Positions 8,755 through 16,936 of a stretch of 64,000 nucleotides of DNA are shown in pieces. Position numbers and translations under genes: made by a program. The stretch is taken from assembly GCF_008801925.2 (NCBI RefSeq), contig NZ_CP062806.1:62001-126000 (forward strand), in the 5' to 3' direction. How positions within the stretch are numbered: position 1 is the stretch's first letter; each line of letters begins with the position of its first letter. The DNA comes from Cupriavidus basilensis. GTDB lineage: Bacteria > Pseudomonadota > Gammaproteobacteria > Burkholderiales > Burkholderiaceae. The notes below the pieces were generated by a model, which had not been told where the DNA came from, searched no databases, and saw nothing but the letters and a program-made list of their open reading frames with translations.

Positions 8755-9807
8755 CTATGCCAAAAGCAGCTCTTTGACGTTTTCTTCAATGAAGTCACGT
8801 TCTTCGGTCAGGCCTGCAGGGTTGCCGGCACGGTGTCCCCAGACAGAGGGAATCGGTTTGAGCGCAGCGTTTTTCAGATGCTCCATTTCGCGGCGGTTGT
8901 CCTCCACTCGGAAGTAGAGATCCTGCGCGCCCGGCATAAGCAGCGTCTTGGCGCGGATGCTGCTAAGCGCCTGACTCAGGTTTCCGCCATAAGTCGTGTT
9001 GTCGCTGATATCGCCCTTTTGCCACGTCCACATTTGAGCCAGAAGGTCGGACGGGTCGCGACGCGCAAACGTGGTCTCCCAATACAACACCAGGTAATCC
9101 TCCAGGGAACCATATGCCGGGCTGCGCCACATTTCGTCTCGGTACACAGTCTGCGAAAGTGCCCAACCTGCATAAACGCGACCCATCGCACGGACGCCGC
9201 GCGCGGGATAGTGTGTAAAGACACCGTCCTGGTAAGCAGCATCCGCCATCAAAGAGTGCTTCACGCCTTCGATAAAGACCCGATTGTGGGGAGAACACTT
9301 GGCTGTGCCGCACACGACGGCGATTCGCTCGACCGCGTCGGGAAACAACGCGCCCCAGTGATAAGCCTGCATACCTCCCATCGACCAACCATAGACAAGT
9401 TGAACCCGCTCAACTCCCCACAACTCCAGTAGCATCTTCTTCTGGACATGAACTGCATCAAAGTAGGAGACATTGGGATAGCGCGTCCCGACGTTTGGCC
9501 AAGATGTATTCGACGGCGAGCTCGAAAGGCCATTTCCGAAAAGATTCGGAATGATGATGAAATACTTGCTAGGGTCCAGCGCACCACCTTCTCGAACCAT
9601 AAATTCGATGTCGTAATGCTGCGCACTGAACGACGTCGGATAGAGAATCACATTGGACTTGTCCGCATTCAAACTTCCATAAGTCTTGTATGCGATGAAC
9701 ATGTCCTTGAATGTGCGACCAGATTGCAGCGCGATATCGCCAGCTCGATAGAGGCGGAAATCGCCGGCAGCAGCTGCTTGAGTCTCCATGTGAATTTTCC
9801 CATTCAT
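8755..9807 (-). CDS. Alpha/beta hydrolase, homoserine O-acetyltransferase (MetX)-like
   Basis: A 350-residue alpha/beta hydrolase. The nucleophile elbow is GWSMGG near residue 145, with a likely Asp in MPGAQDLYF and His in SVWGHRAGNPAG. N-terminal features such as YKTYGSLNADKSNVILYP and the overall order resemble MetX-like proteins, but catabolic members of this group are hydrolases. It is the first gene of the minus-strand operon. A strong GAGGTG Shine-Dalgarno stands just before the ATG at 9807; an internal ATG at residue 7 is an alternative start. Confidence 0.88.
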   Translation of the reverse strand: MNGKIHMETQAAAAGDFRLYRAGDIALQSGRTFKDMFIAYKTYGSLNADKSNVILYPTSFSAQHYDIEFMVREGGALDPSKYFIIIPNLFGNGLSSSPSNTSWPNVGTRYPNVSYFDAVHVQKKMLLELWGVERVQLVYGWSMGGMQAYHWGALFPDAVERIAVVCGTAKCSPHNRVFIEGVKHSLMADAAYQDGVFTHYPARGVRAMGRVYAGWALSQTVYRDEMWRSPAYGSLEDYLVLYWETTFARRDPSDLLAQMWTWQKGDISDNTTYGGNLSQALSSIRAKTLLMPGAQDLYFRVEDNRREMEHLKNAALKPIPSVWGHRAGNPAGLTEERDFIEENVKELLLA

Positions 9808-9842
9808 CGTTTCACCTCAGTTTAGCATCAAAATTCAATTAC

Positions 9843-9857
9843 TGTACGATGGGTACA
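9843..9857. promoter_or_regulatory. Inverted repeat upstream of the hydrolase operon (candidate operator)
   Basis: TGTAC-N5-GTACA lies 36 bases before the first gene of the catabolic operon, in its expected promoter region. The TetR gene about 1 kb away on the other strand is a plausible binder. I see no second copy before tetR itself, so the pairing is inference. Confidence 0.35.
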
Positions 9858-9885
9858 TAAATATATTTCTGTCCTAGCAAACTAC

Positions 9886-10645
9886 GTGCCAAGGCTCCGC
9901 CGGAGCGGCCCCCTGAATCGCCGGACACAGTCCACGGGGCCGGAGCGCCGGCGGCGGTCGCCGGACAAGAAGCTCGCGATGGTGGCGCGCCAGCACGGCG
10001 TATATCCGAATCAGCTCTTTCATTGGCGCAAGCTGAATCAGGACGGCAGCCTATCGGCGGTCAGTGGCGGTGATGAAGTCGTGCCGGCATCGGAGTTGAG
10101 CGACGCGCTCAGGCAAGTCCGTGAGCTACAGCGCCTGCTGGGCAAGAAGACCATGGAGAGCGAGATTCCTCGTGAGGCAGTGGAGGTGATGAAGTGCGAA
10201 AATGGATTGCGTGCTCACCCTCATTGCCGGGGACGACCTGTGAAGGGGGTCTGCGAAGTTCTCGGTGTAGCGCGCCCAAATGTGGCAGAGAAGCTGGCTC
10301 GTCCTGCAGGTTGGCAGGATGGGCGCTATGCTAGGAAAACCGACGATGCAGGGTTGATCGAGGCGATTCGCGATGCGGTCGCGCATTTGCCCAGCTACGG
10401 CTATCGCCGGGTATGGGGTGTACTGCGCCGGGAACAAGCGCGGAAAAGCGCGCCGCCCGTCAACGTGAAGCGGGACTATCGGGTCATGCGAGTGTACGGA
10501 TTGCTGCTGCAACGCAGAGTGGCGCCGCCACGACCGCAGCGCAGGCATGAGGGTAAGGTCACGGTAGCAAAGACGAACCAGCGGTGGTGGTCTTACGGCT
10601 TTGAGTTGCGCTGAGACAACGGCGAGCCGTTGCGCGTGACGCGCA
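9886..10645 (+). pseudogene. IS3-family (IS2-like) transposase remnant
   Basis: The frame begins with an orfA-like HTH region (DKKLAMVARQHGVYPNQLFHW) and runs directly into the orfB N-terminus (ARPNVAEKLARPAGWQDGR, PSYGYRRVWGVLRREQA, NVKRDYRVMRVYGLL). At 10612 a Cys codon in the expected ELxCDNGEPLRV has become TGA. The family match ends around 10645, before the DDE core is complete. Truncated and inactive, it separates the TetR gene from the operon. Confidence 0.85.
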
Positions 10646-10840
10646 CCCCTGATTTCTGTACTCTAAGTATCGTTTGTGGTGCAAGCTGGTGCACTATTGC
10701 GTTGCAATGCACAAAATTCGGGCATTTCAATTCGGTGACGGGGTTCTAGCGAGGTGCGTGGTGTGCTGGATTGCGTAGTTCACTGGGAAGGAAATCCCAT
10801 TACAATGGCATAAGATTTTCTTCACATTTCAGATCCGCTA

Positions 10841-11455
10841 ATGGAAGCAATACTCATGAGAAAGAAGTCAGAGGAGACAGCAGTTTCCGAACCCAAGCCC
10901 CGGGGTCGTCCACGTTCGGAGGAGGCCGCAACGGCAGTGATGGATGCGGCTTATCGTTTGAGCGCCGAGTTCGGTTTGAAGGGCGCGACGATACAGGCGA
11001 TAGCTGCGGAGACTGGCGTCTCAAAAATGACCATATATAAATGGTGGGACAAACGCTTATATTTGTTGATTGATGCGTTCCTTGTTCATACGAACAGAGT
11101 TCTATTCATATCACCAGATGACCCGGCAGATGAAGCCATTCACGCCCATGCTCTGCGCTATGTGGCAGCTTTACAGGGGGATTTGGGCAGAGTGATGCTA
11201 GCGGTGCTAGCAGAATGTGTCGCAGAAACTGGAACCTCTCAAACTTTCGTTGACCGCTATCTCAACTACAGAAGAAAGCTTGGACTCAGTATAATAAAGA
11301 AAGGCCAAAAAGACGGATGCATCACTACGGCGCAACCAGCAGAACTTCTCTACGACAAAATTTACGGGACTATCCTCTACAGGCATCAGTTTGGCCTTAA
11401 GGGACTTGATAAGAACTCCTTAAAAATACTTGTCGATTCAACTCTCAAGCCTTGA
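10841..11455 (+). CDS. TetR/AcrR-family transcriptional regulator
   Basis: A 204-residue regulator with an N-terminal HTH (residues about 30-75, including GATIQAIAAETGVSKMTIY and KWW) and a helical ligand-binding C-terminus of the usual length. An Arg/Pro-rich lead (PKPRGRPRSEE) precedes the HTH, as is common in AcrR-type proteins. The start may be the ATG at 10841 or at 10856 (MRKK). It is divergent from, and probably regulates, the minus-strand catabolic operon; the IS3 remnant has inserted between them. Confidence 0.9.
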   Translation: MEAILMRKKSEETAVSEPKPRGRPRSEEAATAVMDAAYRLSAEFGLKGATIQAIAAETGVSKMTIYKWWDKRLYLLIDAFLVHTNRVLFISPDDPADEAIHAHALRYVAALQGDLGRVMLAVLAECVAETGTSQTFVDRYLNYRRKLGLSIIKKGQKDGCITTAQPAELLYDKIYGTILYRHQFGLKGLDKNSLKILVDSTLKP

Positions 11456-11568
11456 CTCTCTAGCGGATTATCTGGAACGAGTTTGGTATTTTATCTGCCT
11501 TTTATTGAGCTCCTCTTCGAGAAACTCAAGAAACTTTTGTATCTTGGCCGGCAAACGCCGTTTCTCTG

Positions 11569-11619
11569 TTAAGGACGCGCTTGCACCGCCCCCAGTTGAA
11601 CCCGGACGCGCATCCTTAA
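11569..11619. repeat. Imperfect inverted repeat after tetR
   Basis: TTAAGGACGCGC (11569-11580) is repeated inverted as GCGCATCCTTAA (11608-11619), an 11/12 match around a 27-base loop. It could be a transcription end for tetR or the end of a lost element. It has no downstream T run. Confidence 0.3.
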
Positions 11620-11622
11620 ACG

Positions 11623-12555
11623 ATGCGCCAGCGCATTTGCCTGCGGGGGGGGGTCTTGTCGACTGGCGCTGTCACCGCCTCGGCGGCCGTCTATGACCCT
11701 GGCACGAACAGTTGGGCGCCCACCGGAAGCGTGGCCGTCCCACGTATCGACGCGTCGGCCACGCGGCTGCCAGACGGCAGAGTGCTGGTGGCCGGCGGGA
11801 CCCAGGGGGGCAGCACAGAAACGGCCACCGCGGAGATCTATGATCCCGCCACCGGGATCTGGTCGCCGGTGGCTAGCATGTCCGAGGTGCGTCTCTGGCA
11901 CCGCGCCGTGCTGCGGCCCAGCGGCAAAGTCCTTATCCTCGGCCGGATACGTATCGAGCGCCTTAAGCTTCCGGGACACAGTTGAGATGTACGACCCGGT
12001 TGCCAACATCTGGACGACGATGGCTACGCGGCTGTCTGTGCCGCGCGCCCAGCACGGCGCAACGATGCTGGCCGACGGCAGCGGCGTGCTGCTCGTAGGC
12101 GGCGCCATCCGGGGCGGAGGCGTCAATGCCGAGGTGTTTGCGGTGAACGACAGCAATTCAGTATCCGGCCAGCGATAGCTTTATTAGCAAATCCGTTCTG
12201 TTGAATGACTGCAGTGTGCTGGTCACGGACAGTATCATCGACACGGCTTGGCGCTACGATTCCCGCACGTTCACCTTGACGCCGAGCACGATGAGCCGGC
12301 AGCGCGCCCATCCGACTGTGACGGTCCTTCCCGACGGCCGCGTGCTCGCGGCGGGGGGGGGGGCCGGGTATTGCTTAGGCGAGCAACGAGCTCTACAACC
12401 CCGACGTCAATACCCGGACGACGGCGACATTGTTGACCACCAGCCGCCACTCCGCCTCGGCCACGTTACTTCGCGACGGCAGCGTCCTCGTCATCAGCGG
12501 GGCCACCAGCGGCGGCGGCGGCAGGGTCCCCGATGCGGAGCGGTTCGTGCCCTAA
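11623..12555 (+). pseudogene. Kelch-repeat protein gene with multiple frameshifts
   Basis: Successive kelch blades can be read only by changing frame. The first frame has AAVYDPGTNSWAPTGSV, RLPDGRVLVAGG and AEIYDPATGIWSPVASM. After a shift near 11940 comes VEMYDPVANIWTTMATRLS and ADGSGVLLVGG. A third frame (12180-12350) has TVTVLPDGRVLAAGG, and the last (from about 12385) ends LLRDGSVLVISGATSGG...ERFVP-stop. Blades have the usual D-x-R-V-L-V-x-G-G and Y-D-P-x-x-x-x-W signatures. A 9-G run at 11645 and an 11-G run at 12353 lie at two of the frame changes. Confidence 0.8.
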
Positions 12556-12649
12556 TCGCGCTTCTGGCGTGGCGGCAAGGCCGTCAGCTTGGCATGATCG
12601 GGGGGGGGCGGGACACGACATTTGAATGCATCCGTGCTGGTCATTGTGA

Positions 12650-12763
12650 TCAGGTGGCCGGACTGCCGGGCTGGCTCCGCGCCACGCCATAGTCGTGCAG
12701 GCCCCAGTAGGGCGGGCTAGTGACGATGCTCCGCACGCGCACACGCTGGCCGCATGACCAAGA
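12650..12763 (-). pseudogene. DNA methyltransferase scrap (TSPPYWGL motif)
   Basis: About 33 codons read IVTSPPYWGLHDYGVA, the catalytic motif IV (S/D-P-P-Y) region at the N-terminus of beta-class N4-cytosine or N6-adenine methyltransferases. Nothing else of the gene is present. The G-rich tract at 12600-12608 lies just beyond its end. Confidence 0.5.
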
Positions 12764-12939
12764 CCGATTCCGCCAAGTTTCGGCCCGCCTACGCACCCTC
12801 ACCGCGACAATTCCGTTCGGATACGTGTGTTCATTGACGCGCCCCGTACATCCGAATGATTGGACAAGAACACCCGCACAGCATTCCCACGCGGCCGCTC
12901 GCGCTACCGCAGTGCTTGGTCCCTGTGCTTTCGAAATAG

Positions 12940-12963
12940 AAAAAGCCCGCCGGGCGGCGGGCT
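12940..12963 (-). terminator. Rho-independent terminator of the secreted-protein gene
   Basis: A perfect stem AGCCCGCC / GGCGGGCT around a GGGC loop lies at 12944-12963 and is followed, on the minus strand, by a T run. It sits about 95 bases after the stop of the minus-strand gene at 13058. Confidence 0.75.
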
Positions 12964-13057
12964 GCGACGACTGGGTCGTCGACTTGCTCCCTGATCCGTG
13001 TGTCCTGATTCTTGCCTGGCGAGCAGTGAAACCAGGACGCGAATCCATAGCGAGCGA

Positions 13058-13393
13058 TCAACGGCCGATCTGCTTGCTCACGGCGTTTTCCTGCTGGTTA
13101 AGGGCGCGCTGATCGGCACGGGTAATGTGGCCGCCGTCGTGGCTTGCCATAGTGCGTTCTTCGGCGCTGATCTGGTGATCTTCGCTGTGCAGCTTGGCCG
13201 CCTGGCCGCGGGACATTTCACCTTCCTTGACCTCTTGGTGGATACGAGCGTTCTGGTTGGCCAGACGTCCGTTGACCTGCTCGCGACGCGGGTGATTCTT
13301 CTGCCACTGGGTATCGTTTGCCATTGCACCACCAGCCATGCCCGCCGCCAGAACGGCGATTGCCACACTTCCAATCAGTTTGCGAGCAAACAC
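13058..13393 (-). CDS. Small secreted protein of unknown function
   Basis: A 111-residue protein with a clear signal peptide (VFARKLIGSVAIAVLAAGMA then GGAMA, cut after AMA). The mature part is charged and Gln/Asn/His-rich (WQKNHPRREQVNGRLANQNA and DGGHITRADQRALNQQENAV). I place the start at the GTG at 13393 because AAGGAG stands eight bases before it; the frame is open 15 codons further but that part is not signal-like. It is periplasmic or secreted, function unknown; similar small proteins occur in Cupriavidus and Burkholderia (from memory). It ends in a good terminator. Confidence 0.75.
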   Translation of the reverse strand: MFARKLIGSVAIAVLAAGMAGGAMANDTQWQKNHPRREQVNGRLANQNARIHQEVKEGEMSRGQAAKLHSEDHQISAEERTMASHDGGHITRADQRALNQQENAVSKQIGR

Positions 13394-13820
13394 CGTGAGC
13401 TCCTTGGTTGTTGATGCCCGGCAGGATTGGCCGCGCACTCCAGTAACGCCGCGGAATCGGGCGACGATGACAAGGAGGCGGGGAGCGCTTTGTAACGATT
13501 TGTTGAAGCTGAAGCCGCGTTTGATACATTGATATCGATGCGTCGAGCTCGAGGATGAGGGTAGTTTTCTGTAATTTCCGGCCGCTCAGGTTCAGAGATG
13601 TGTGCCGTCAGCAGGGCGAGCACGCCGCCGAGCGCGTCTACATCGTACGAGGTGAGCTGCAGCCAGCCACTGGCGATGGGATGATTGTGGAACGCAGAGC
13701 GAAGACTCTGATGGCCGATGGGGACGCGGGTAGTCTGCCGCCTGCGTCACGCGAATTCGAGTTCCAGCCCCCATACACTCGCCTTAATCAGAGCACCTAG
13801 CAGGAAACGAGTAGCGAACC
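13394..13820. other. Gap between secreted protein and recombinase
   Basis: About 430 bases with no frame I can support. It contains the promoter of the secreted-protein gene and the 3' flank of the recombinase. Confidence 0.4.
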
Positions 13821-15044
13821 CTAGCGCTTCCAGCCGATCCGGTGCCGTTCCTGCGTGGCCTCATGCCGCGCATCGTCTTCGGTGTGCAGGTAGGCGCTGG
13901 TGGTCGAGATGGAAGCGTGCCCGAAATTGTCCCGCACGAAACGCAGGTCCACCTGCTGGTCGGTCATATGCGAGCCCGCGGTATGGCGCAGCCAGTGTGC
14001 CGAGGCACTGGCCAGCACCTCGGCCCGGCTTGCCCATTCGGTTCCTCGCGCGCGCAGGCGCTCCGCCGCTAGCGCGAAGATCTCCTTGAGTACCAGGTGC
14101 AGCGCGCCGCGCGACAAGGGTTTTTCCTTGCCAATGATCGGGAGCACGATGGGGCGATCCTCGCCAGCGTGCGGCACTGGTGGCAAGCCGTAAGTGGCGC
14201 GATAGCGCGCGAGCTCCACCATCATTTCGTCGGTGGCGGGCACCAGCCGCGTCTTGTCGCCCTTGCCCGTCACCTCTAGCCACCAACGCTCCAGGCCCTG
14301 GCTGTCGCGCCGGCAGAAAAACGCCCCCATACGCGTACTGGCCACCTCCGCCGCGCGCAAGCCACCGAGATACAGCACGGTCAGCAGCCAACGGCAACGC
14401 GCCACATGCAGCAGCTCGCGCTCGGTCGCACGTTCGCTCGTGCCCGGCATGGCATCGATGGCGTCTTTGACCGCCTGCCACATGTCGTGACTCAGGTAGC
14501 GCGTGATGCGCGGCTTGGCCGCGCCGCGCCGGCTGCGCGCCAGCGACAGTGGGTTGCCGGCCAGGTAGCCGGCGCTGACCAGCCAGGCAAACAACGTGTT
14601 GAGGATGACCATCGCATGGCGCGCACTGGCCGGGGAAAGCGGGCCGGCAAAGGGCCGCCACCCGGGCGCGCCGCGCGCCAGCTTCTTGCGCGATGCCATG
14701 ACCCAGCGCGCAGCAGGTTGCGGATCGGCCAGGAAACGCTCGTACAGCAGCAGGTCCTCATGGGTGAGCGACGACAACGGCTTGCCGTGCTGCAGGACGG
14801 CCCACAGCAGCAAGCGCTCGACCTCGCGCCGATAGGTCTGCAGGGTGGCCGGCGTGTCGGTGTAACGCGCCAGCCAGGCGGTGACGGCGGCCAGGTCGTC
14901 AGTGGCCGAGATCTGCGGGGTGCCGCCGCGGGCCCGGTTGCTGCCGGCGGCGCCGGACAACTCGGCGGGCAGGCGCAGGCGCTCGATCGGAGTGGCCGGC
15001 AGGGCGGCGAGGGAGAGGGCTTCCATGGGTGGAGCGGGAGTCAC
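13821..15044 (-). CDS. Tyrosine recombinase (XerC/D-like integrase)
   Basis: A 407-residue site-specific recombinase. The N-terminal SAM-like domain spans residues about 60-190 (ARYTDTPATLQTYRREVERL). The catalytic domain shows the Arg I region GGLRAAEVAS, the H-x-x-R box HWLRHTAGSHM, then NFGHASISTTSAYLH with the likely nucleophile Tyr, so the active site looks complete. It faces away from kfrA across a 125-base gap containing palindromes. It probably mobilises or resolves the modular region to its right (inference); no att site could be identified. Confidence 0.9.
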   Translation of the reverse strand: MTPAPPMEALSLAALPATPIERLRLPAELSGAAGSNRARGGTPQISATDDLAAVTAWLARYTDTPATLQTYRREVERLLLWAVLQHGKPLSSLTHEDLLLYERFLADPQPAARWVMASRKKLARGAPGWRPFAGPLSPASARHAMVILNTLFAWLVSAGYLAGNPLSLARSRRGAAKPRITRYLSHDMWQAVKDAIDAMPGTSERATERELLHVARCRWLLTVLYLGGLRAAEVASTRMGAFFCRRDSQGLERWWLEVTGKGDKTRLVPATDEMMVELARYRATYGLPPVPHAGEDRPIVLPIIGKEKPLSRGALHLVLKEIFALAAERLRARGTEWASRAEVLASASAHWLRHTAGSHMTDQQVDLRFVRDNFGHASISTTSAYLHTEDDARHEATQERHRIGWKR

Positions 15045-15121
15045 GAGGTGAGTGTAGTGATTATTATAGACAGAAGCCTACTTATGTCTAAATATTTGTC
15101 TTTTTAGTTATATATTTGACG

Positions 15122-15136
15122 TATTACGTAGTAATA
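15122..15136. promoter_or_regulatory. Inverted repeat in the recombinase-kfrA gap
   Basis: TATTAC-GTA-GTAATA, a perfect 6-bp inverted repeat with a TACGTAG core, lies in the divergent promoter region 33 bases before kfrA. It shares the core with the palindrome at 15156, so both are candidate KfrA operators. Confidence 0.5.
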
Positions 15137-15155
15137 TATTAGAAATTTACCGAAC

Positions 15156-15169
15156 GTTCTACGTAGAAC
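15156..15169. promoter_or_regulatory. Perfect 14-bp palindrome touching the kfrA start codon
   Basis: GTTCTACGTAGAAC ends on the base directly before the ATG at 15170. It occupies the place of a Shine-Dalgarno, and none is visible. KfrA-family proteins repress their own promoters by binding palindromes (family knowledge), so this is the likely autoregulatory operator. Confidence 0.6.
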
Positions 15170-16225
15170 ATGACCGCCAGCCCGCTCGATCCGCCCATGC
15201 CCAGCGCCGCCGCCGCCGAGGCCCGGCTCGCCGCCGACGTCGCCGATCTTCGTGCGCACTTCCCCGAAACCCGCGCGCTCTACCGTGAGGTCTGCGCCTT
15301 GCTGTTCTTCCGCTACGGCATCACGCCCACCGCCAACAAGCTCTATCAGTTGGTGCGCAAGGGCAGCATGGGCACGCCCACCGAGGTGCTGGCGCAGTTC
15401 TGGCAAGACTTGCGCGGCAAGCTGCGCGTGACCATCGACCAGCCCGGCCTGCCGGACGCGCTCAAGGCGATCGCGGCCAATGCCGTGCAGTCGATCTGGC
15501 AGGCCGCCAACGAGGCCGCCACCGGCGAGCTGGCCGCGCTGAGGGCCGAGGCGCGGTTGCAGGCGAACGAGGCGGAGGCGCAGCGCGACCAGGCGCGCGC
15601 CGCGGTGGCGGTGGCCGAGCAGGAGACAGCCGCCGTGCAGGCCGAGCTCGACGCCGCCCAGCGGGCCGGCGCGGCGCGACAGGGGGAGCTGGACGCCGAG
15701 CGCCAGGCCCACGCGGCCGCGCAGGCGCGCCAGCAGGAGGGCATACGCCAGGTTGAGGCGCTCGAGCGGCAACTGCAGGCGCTGCGTACCCAATTCTCGG
15801 CGGAGCTGGAGCACACCCGTGAGCAGGTGGCGGTCGCGCAGGAGCGCGCCAGCGCCACCGAGCGCCGCGCGCTGCGCGAGATCGACCAGGAACGCACGCT
15901 GCGCCAGAAGGCCGAGCAGGCGGTGGTGGACCTGCGCACCGAGCTGGCGGCCGCGCAGGCGCGGGCGCAGGAGGCCGCCGTGGCCGGCGCCGAGGCGCGG
16001 GCGCGGCTGCAGGCCGAGTGCGATACGCTCAGCCGGCAACTGGCGGAGGTGGAGCAGGCGCTCAGGCGCGGGCAGGCGGCCCAAGACGAGCTGCGGGCGG
16101 AACTGGAGATGGCAGTACGGCGGGCCGAGCGGGCCGATGCGGAGGCCAGCGCCACGCGCCGCCTGGTATCGCCGAGGCGCCGGGCGCCGGCAACACGGAC
16201 CAAGTTCAAGCCCGGGCCGGCCTGA
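15170..16225 (+). CDS. kfrA: KfrA-like DNA-binding coiled-coil protein, copy A (intact)
   Basis: A 351-residue protein with the KfrA plan. The N-terminal DNA-binding region (residues about 20-110) includes FPETRALYREVCALLFFRYG, ITPTANKLYQLVRKGSMGTP and LAQFWQDLRGKLRV. A long Ala/Glu/Gln/Arg coiled coil (about 110-330) and a basic tail (SPRRRAPATRTKFKPGPA) follow. KfrA proteins organise plasmid DNA and assist partition. It is the only intact member of four related copies in the window (others at 21.5, 32.4 and 39.0 kb). Two TACGTAG palindromes lie directly upstream. Confidence 0.88.
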   Translation: MTASPLDPPMPSAAAAEARLAADVADLRAHFPETRALYREVCALLFFRYGITPTANKLYQLVRKGSMGTPTEVLAQFWQDLRGKLRVTIDQPGLPDALKAIAANAVQSIWQAANEAATGELAALRAEARLQANEAEAQRDQARAAVAVAEQETAAVQAELDAAQRAGAARQGELDAERQAHAAAQARQQEGIRQVEALERQLQALRTQFSAELEHTREQVAVAQERASATERRALREIDQERTLRQKAEQAVVDLRTELAAAQARAQEAAVAGAEARARLQAECDTLSRQLAEVEQALRRGQAAQDELRAELEMAVRRAERADAEASATRRLVSPRRRAPATRTKFKPGPA

Positions 16226-16248
16226 GGGGCGCTGTGCGGGTGGGGGTC

Positions 16249-16281
16249 TGTCCACCGCGCGCGGGGACAAGCCTGTGGACA
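16249..16281. repeat. Inverted repeat with DnaA-box-like arms after kfrA copy A
   Basis: TGTCCAC (16249-16255) and GTGGACA (16275-16281) form a 7-bp inverted repeat. The sequence around it, including CCTGTGGACAAGCC, recurs after KfrA copies B and D, so it belongs to the repeated module. It could act as a terminator hairpin or protein site. Confidence 0.5.
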
Positions 16282-16388
16282 AGCCGCGCGGGCGCGGGTG
16301 GCCAACGGCCCCGTTGGCATTGATGAAAATTTAAGCAAAACGGGCGGCGCGGAATCCGGCGTCTCCCCCAAATCGGTTCACCTACACC

Positions 16389-16646
16389 ATGTCGATGGAA
16401 ATCGAGCGCGCGCAAGCGATCACCTGGATCCGCATCCAGATGGCCCAGCAAGGGCTGACCCTGGCCGACCTGCAGGCAGCCGGCTGCTTTGCCGAGCCAG
16501 CGCCGAGCCCTTCGCCGGGGCCGGCGTGCTATCGCAACGCGCAGGGGCAGGGCTGGGACGGCCATGGCGTCATGCCGGACTGGCTGCAGCGGGCGGTCCA
16601 CGCCGGGCAGACCGTGGAACATTTCCGCATCGGTCGGACCGAGTGA
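16389..16646 (+). CDS. H-NS-tail DNA-binding protein, copy 1
   Basis: An 85-residue protein. The N-terminal half is a short helical region (ERAQAITWIRIQMAQQGLTL, ADLQAAGCF). The C-terminal half (YRNAQGQGWDGHGVMPDWLQ then RAVHAGQTVEHFRI) is the H-NS DNA-binding motif W-x-G-x-G-x-x-P-x-W-L. It lacks most of the oligomerisation coiled coil of full H-NS, so it may bind DNA alone or modulate H-NS. It follows kfrA copy A by 163 bases. Related genes sit at 18180 (broken) and 22554. Confidence 0.8.
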   Translation: MSMEIERAQAITWIRIQMAQQGLTLADLQAAGCFAEPAPSPSPGPACYRNAQGQGWDGHGVMPDWLQRAVHAGQTVEHFRIGRTE

Positions 16647-16881
16647 TCGCGGATGGCTACCGCAAGCCCGCTCACGATCTGATCACGGCCATACTCGTCC
16701 AAGTGGTCAGTGCATAGCGCCGCAGATCCAGCAAGTAGTCGCCAAGCCGAGCAGAAGGCGGGACGGACGAAGTGACTATTTATGTGCTGTATGCGATACA
16801 TTATGGGCGCCTGATCTGCGTAACGCTTGCTCAGCAGGTGACCGCGGAGCGGTGTGGTATGCGTACTTGTCGTGTGCTTTA

Positions 16882-16910
16882 TTGAAAAGTGTTGCACCTA
16901 GTGCTAGACT
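16882..16910 (+). promoter_or_regulatory. Sigma-70-type promoter of the toxin-antitoxin pair
   Basis: TTGAAA, then exactly 17 bases, then TAGACT, ending 26 bases before the ATG of the toxin gene at 16937. Spacing and elements fit a housekeeping promoter. Confidence 0.6.
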
Positions 16911-16936
16911 TTACCATCTGATTTCTGACCAGCTAC

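Noticed and set aside
15104..16282. Long minus-strand frame of 392 codons opposite kfrA copy A
   Set aside because: It is an Arg/Leu/Gly-rich shadow caused by the GC-rich coiled-coil codons of kfrA. The same kind of shadow appears opposite copies B and D.
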